From contig NZ_JRLB01000024.1 of assembly GCF_000764495.1 (NCBI RefSeq), positions 6-64,005 of the forward strand: DNA of 64,000 nucleotides, written 5' to 3'. Position numbers and translations under genes: made by a program. Shown one piece after another: positions 60,975 to 64,000 of the stretch. Each line of letters starts with the position of its first letter. Position 1 is the stretch's first letter. Source of the DNA: Nitrincola sp. A-D6 (GTDB lineage: Bacteria > Pseudomonadota > Gammaproteobacteria > Pseudomonadales > Balneatricaceae). The notes beneath the pieces are model-generated. The model did no database searches and was not told the DNA's origin. It saw nothing but the letters and a program-made list of their open reading frames with translations.

Positions 60975-60998
60975 TGTCGTACTGAAGAGGAGAGGGGT

Positions 60999-61352
60999 AT
61001 GTGCCGATTATTCATCAATGCCGATCCGGCTTTATGGAAAAGCTGCACGCATTCATTGCGTATTGATGGCATGGTCACCAGTGTGCGGATGGAAAACTAT
61101 TTCTGGAAGCTGCTGGAAGAGATCGCCCAGCGTGATGGTATGCAAACCCCTCAACTCATCACCCGGCTTTATCATGAATCGATTGATGCCGGGCATGATC
61201 TGGGCAATTTCACTTCGTTTTTGCGGGTCTGTGCGTTGCGCTATCTGACCTTGCAGCTTCAGGGTGAAATCCCCGTCAATCTTGAGATCCCGATTGCATC
61301 CCTGGATGCCGAGCAGATACTGCAGCAGGAACGGCAACCCAGACGCCACTGA
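60999..61352 (+). CDS. Ribbon-helix-helix domain protein
   Basis: 117 residues. SLRIDGMVTSVRMENYFWKLLEEIAQRDGMQTPQLI fits the RHH_4 domain: a short DNA-contacting strand followed by two helices. The acidic and helical remainder (NFTSFLRVCALRYLTLQL) likely dimerises. Probable small transcription factor; target unknown. GAGGAG in front of the ATG, 24 bases after the PfpI gene, so perhaps co-transcribed. Confidence 0.65.
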   Translation: MCRLFINADPALWKSCTHSLRIDGMVTSVRMENYFWKLLEEIAQRDGMQTPQLITRLYHESIDAGHDLGNFTSFLRVCALRYLTLQLQGEIPVNLEIPIASLDAEQILQQERQPRRH

Positions 61353-61400
61353 TGTCATAATTAATTTCACATCTCTTCACTCATATCGATGGGATGGTTT

Positions 61401-61506
61401 AGGGCTAATGGGCCGGATCTGTCTGACACGCCGTAAACCCATCCCTGGGGCTCCGGTGCGCCATCCCTGGCGCACAGGGTCAGTCAGATCCGATCCCATC
61501 AGCCCT
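61401..61506. repeat. Structured repeat, GGATCTGxCTGAC arms
   Basis: AGGGCTAATGGGCCGGATCT (61401 on) is repeated inverted at 61479-61506 with three mismatches or gaps. GTGCGCCA/TGGCGCAC and CCATCCCTGGGG form inner hairpins. Same architecture as 41090-41185 and 61663-61767 but other arm sequences. Confidence 0.6.
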
Positions 61507-61662
61507 CTTCAATTTTGGTGCTAGCGTAAAGTTGGTTTCAAATCGGTATTAGCGCAAAATTCCCGCCATACGAGAGTTTGGATCTTCATTCTGTGCTCTA
61601 TGCCTTGGCCATGTTGCCTAACCCGTTCCATCCAATAGTTGGACTGGCACAGAGGTTCAGCG

Positions 61663-61767
61663 GGGTGGTGGTATCGCTTTGGGGTGACCGTCTGGCGCCA
61701 TGGATGGCGACAGTCGAGCGTGTCATGGATGACGAAAGCGGGTCACACCAAAGCGATACCACCACCC
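61663..61767. repeat. Structured repeat, GGGTGGTGGTATCGC arms
   Basis: A 27-base arm beginning GGGTGGTGGTATCGCTTTGG is repeated inverted at 61741-61767 with one mismatch. Between them CGCCATGGATGGCG and GTCATGGATGAC form two inner hairpins, giving a cloverleaf shape. A 78-codon frame over it has no coding character. Confidence 0.65.
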
Positions 61768-61909
61768 AGCATAGCACCTGCCAAGTGCGTGCTGTTAGCG
61801 AGGTTGCTAATCTACAAATAGAGTCAGATATATCGAAAAGCTCTGCGTTACGTTAGCATAAAGCCAGGCATTCAGGCCTGATGGCTCACAGCAACGGAGA
61901 ATAAGAACC

Positions 61910-62971
61910 ATGCCGACTGCGATACATTCCGCACCTATTGACCAGCGTATTGAGTGGCTGATGGAACTTAGCCGTACTCACTCAGCACTTTATTGCGACC
62001 CTGAAAACTCACTGGCACGGCAGCGTTATCTGGCTGAACATCCTACCCGTATAATTGCCTTGAAGTGCATGGACGGGCGCATCCATTTGCCCTATGCCAC
62101 CAAAACACCCTTAGGTATTGTAAGCCCCTTCCGTAATCTGGGCGGCATTTTTGACCTGGGCTGGCCTTATATGGGTGACCTGCTGGAGAGTCAGGTGATG
62201 GAAGCCATCCAGCAGGGGCATCGGGTACTCATCATTATTACCTATCACTTTTCCAAAGGTGACCGCTCGCGCGGCTGTGCCGGTTTCAACTGTGACAAAG
62301 ATGCCGCCATGGCACATGCACACCAAATTCGTGAGCAGGTTGAGGCGATTTTCGGGCATGGACACAAAACGGTGTACCCCCTGGTGTGTGGTTTTGAAAC
62401 TGACGAAGATGCCCTGATTTTGCACAGCAGTGAAGGTGAGTCGCTTGATCTCTCCACACTAAAACCGGATGACCTGGATAGCTTGCCAGTGAAGCTGGAA
62501 GGTTTCTTTACCGATATGCCCGCTCAGATACGCCATGACCTGCTCCCGCTGGTCGAAGGGAACTTGCGCCATATCGATGAAATGCGTCAGCTGCAGCGCG
62601 ATCTGGATATTGAACACCGCGAGTGGATGATCTGTGTCGGACGCGGCTTTGATTTCCTGCATGTGCCTAATGTGGCGCTGATCATCGGCCCTTACAGCCC
62701 GGATCTGTCCGACCCTATCATCAAAGCTGCCGGTATTATCCGTGCTAATATGGCGCAAGGCCGGATACCCGATGATGGTTTCTTGCTGCTGTCCTCGGCG
62801 CCCTATGATGAAGTCGGTCCGGATCAGGCGCGTGCTGAATTGAAAGCCCGTTTCATGGCAGATTTTGCTGCCAATGTGATCCGTGAAGCGCAACCGGCAC
62901 TGGCTGAAAAAATGCTGATTCGTACAGCTTCCTTGCACTGGCCTACGCGGCGGTTGGAGTTGATAGGGTGA
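61910..62971 (+). CDS. CsoSCA-like beta-carbonic anhydrase, free-standing
   Basis: 353 residues. ALKCMDGRIHLP has the C-x-D-x-R dyad (Cys 53, Asp 55, Arg 57), and TYHFSKGDRSRGCAGF supplies His 113 and Cys 123, so the C...H...C zinc set of beta-carbonic anhydrases is complete with the long His-Cys spacing of the carboxysome shell enzyme. No carboxysome genes are near and no N-terminal shell-binding region is present. It may interconvert CO2 and bicarbonate in the cytosol. Preceded by 140 bases after the repeat; GGAG ribosome site. Function by motif only. Confidence 0.6.
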   Translation: MPTAIHSAPIDQRIEWLMELSRTHSALYCDPENSLARQRYLAEHPTRIIALKCMDGRIHLPYATKTPLGIVSPFRNLGGIFDLGWPYMGDLLESQVMEAIQQGHRVLIIITYHFSKGDRSRGCAGFNCDKDAAMAHAHQIREQVEAIFGHGHKTVYPLVCGFETDEDALILHSSEGESLDLSTLKPDDLDSLPVKLEGFFTDMPAQIRHDLLPLVEGNLRHIDEMRQLQRDLDIEHREWMICVGRGFDFLHVPNVALIIGPYSPDLSDPIIKAAGIIRANMAQGRIPDDGFLLLSSAPYDEVGPDQARAELKARFMADFAANVIREAQPALAEKMLIRTASLHWPTRRLELIG

Positions 62972-63036
62972 AGCTTCGACAAAGCGCCTGGTTGTGTTTG
63001 AAGTAGTAGGCCCAATTATGTAGCTTAAGGTACTAT

Positions 63037-63081
63037 GTTGACTTATTGGCAACAGGCTTCTATTATTGTCAATAAGTCAAC
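63037..63081. promoter_or_regulatory. Palindrome in the toxin-antitoxin promoter
   Basis: GTTGACTTATTG (63037-63048) and CAATAAGTCAAC (63070-63081) are perfectly complementary around 21 bases. It ends ten bases before the toxin start codon; likely operator for the HigA-like antitoxin. Confidence 0.6.
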
Positions 63082-63091
63082 AGGAGTGACC

Positions 63092-63406
63092 ATGCATATT
63101 ATTTCAAAGCGCCCGTTTAACGATGCGGCCAAAGCCCATCCCAACCAAAAACAAGCCCTTGAAGATCTCTATCGGGTGCTTCGTAAAAGTGAGTTTGGTA
63201 CGCCGGAGGCGATGCGGCAGGTGTTCCAGTCATTAGATAATTTCAAATATAAGGATAAATGGTGGGTGCTTGATGTGGGAGGCAATCATCTCCGTATTAT
63301 TGCCTTTATTCAATTCGTTAATAACCGCATATATGTGAAACATATAGTTACCCATGCAGAGTACGATAAAATTTGTAAACGATATGCCAAAGGAGAACTT
63401 TTATGA
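63092..63406 (+). CDS. higB: HigB-type mRNA interferase toxin
   Basis: 104 residues; MHIISKRPFNDAAKAHPNQK, DNFKYKDKWWVLDVGGNHLRIIAFI and IYVKHIVTHAEYDKICKRY are the pattern of the HigB group of RelE-like RNases, including the basic and His residues of the active face. It cuts mRNA at the ribosome. Toxin first, antitoxin second, four-base overlap, as in higBA. The ATG at 63092 follows AGGAG. Confidence 0.85.
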   Translation: MHIISKRPFNDAAKAHPNQKQALEDLYRVLRKSEFGTPEAMRQVFQSLDNFKYKDKWWVLDVGGNHLRIIAFIQFVNNRIYVKHIVTHAEYDKICKRYAKGELL

Positions 63407-63831
63407 CTGCTGTAGCGTTTAAAGAGGCCTGTTACAGCTTCGCCGAAGCAGCGGCTCCCTATGCCTCCATTAAGGATGATGCACACTATGAGGAGGCTCT
63501 GGCGTTGATTGAAAGCCTGTTGGAAGAAGCTGATGACTCCCCCAATGACCCACTCAATGCCATCATCGAACTGCTCAGCCACGCCATCGAAATCTACGAA
63601 AACTGTGATGAAGAGCTGGCCACCTTTAAACAACGCGCTTTGGAGAAACCTGCCGACCTGTCCATGCTGCGCTTGCTCATGACACAACACCAGCTTGGCA
63701 CCGCCGACCTCCCCGAGATTGGCTCTAAGTCCATGGTATCCCGAGTACTGTCTGGCGAACGCAGCCTGAACAAAAAACACATTGCTGCACTGTCCCAGCG
63801 TTTTAACATAGATCCGGGGCTTTTCTTTTAA
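63403..63831 (+). CDS. higA: HigA-type antitoxin
   Basis: 142 residues: a helical N-terminal domain that would wrap the toxin, and a C-terminal HTH (LRLLMTQHQLGTADLPEIGSKSMVSRVLSGERSLNKKHIAAL). Binds HigB and represses the operon via the palindrome upstream. Slightly longer than the classical HigA. Confidence 0.85.
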   Translation: MTAVAFKEACYSFAEAAAPYASIKDDAHYEEALALIESLLEEADDSPNDPLNAIIELLSHAIEIYENCDEELATFKQRALEKPADLSMLRLLMTQHQLGTADLPEIGSKSMVSRVLSGERSLNKKHIAALSQRFNIDPGLFF

Positions 63832-63964
63832 GATAGCCCTAAGAGAAGCCTATTGGTAAGAGTGAATTTTATCCTATAGTGGGGCTAGATAGTGAATTCT
63901 CAGGCATATTAGGTTAACTTGTTGATTGTCTAATGAACCTGCCATGAAAAGGAGATTCGAGCCT

Positions 63965-64000
63965 ATGGTTTCACCTGATTCTGCAAGCAACTTTGGATTT
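63965..64000 (+). CDS. Start of an unidentified gene (cut by window edge)
   Basis: ATG at 63965 behind AAGGAG opens a frame (MVSPDSASNFGF) that runs off the window. Twelve codons are too few to identify it. Confidence 0.4.
   Translation, partial: MVSPDSASNFGF

Overview
The window looks like the chromosome of a marine gammaproteobacterium of the Oceanospirillaceae/Marinobacterium type. This rests on gene content: a class GN sortase with its VIT/vWA partner, RapA, monofunctional PheA, the MesD/MesX methionine synthase pair, a fused glucosylglycerol-phosphate synthase/phosphatase, a betIBA cluster and reductive pyrimidine catabolism. No 16S rRNA, tRNA or CRISPR was seen, so the genus is not fixed.

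0-9.4 kb is accessory DNA: a cut-off RelB/DinJ antitoxin, an internally deleted SGNH esterase, and integron-like cassettes without a visible integrase (a CALIN). The cassettes carry a three-gene membrane module, an unknown protein, an Abi/UG-type reverse transcriptase and a HEPN-like protein, with attC-like sites between most of them. A very large nuclease-STAND NTPase (Avs-like) follows. 10.0-17.1 kb is backbone: creBC, the sortase target and sortase behind a candidate CreB tag, and mesX-mesD behind a candidate MetJ box. 17.3-20.1 kb is a second cassette block. It starts with a divergent copy of the ~260-315 bp sequence that also starts the first block; both copies stop matching at a GTTA, as a cassette insertion point would.

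20.4-27.9 kb is backbone again: rsgA, a MarR-controlled oxidoreductase/exporter pair, pheA and rapA. 27.9-41.2 kb is a pyrimidine uptake and reductive degradation locus: ABC transporter, dihydropyrimidinase, amidohydrolase, RutR-like repressor, PreT/PreA, cytosine permease and cytosine deaminase. Two RutR-type palindromes cover the divergent promoters. 41-54 kb holds a diguanylate cyclase, exporters, TopB, a peroxiredoxin and GgpPS. 55-60.3 kb is choline/glycine betaine metabolism (BCCT transporter, betA, betB, betI). 60.4-64 kb holds a PfpI protein, an RHH protein, structured repeats, a CsoSCA-like carbonic anhydrase and a HigBA-type toxin-antitoxin pair.

One caution governs the whole annotation. 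I count about 17 single-base frameshifts in 15 genes that otherwise read through as complete, conserved proteins, many in short homopolymers or GGCC contexts. Sequencing indels are more likely than mass gene decay, so these genes are given at full span and described as frameshifted. No whole-genome comparison or database search was possible; family calls rest on motifs, length and context.
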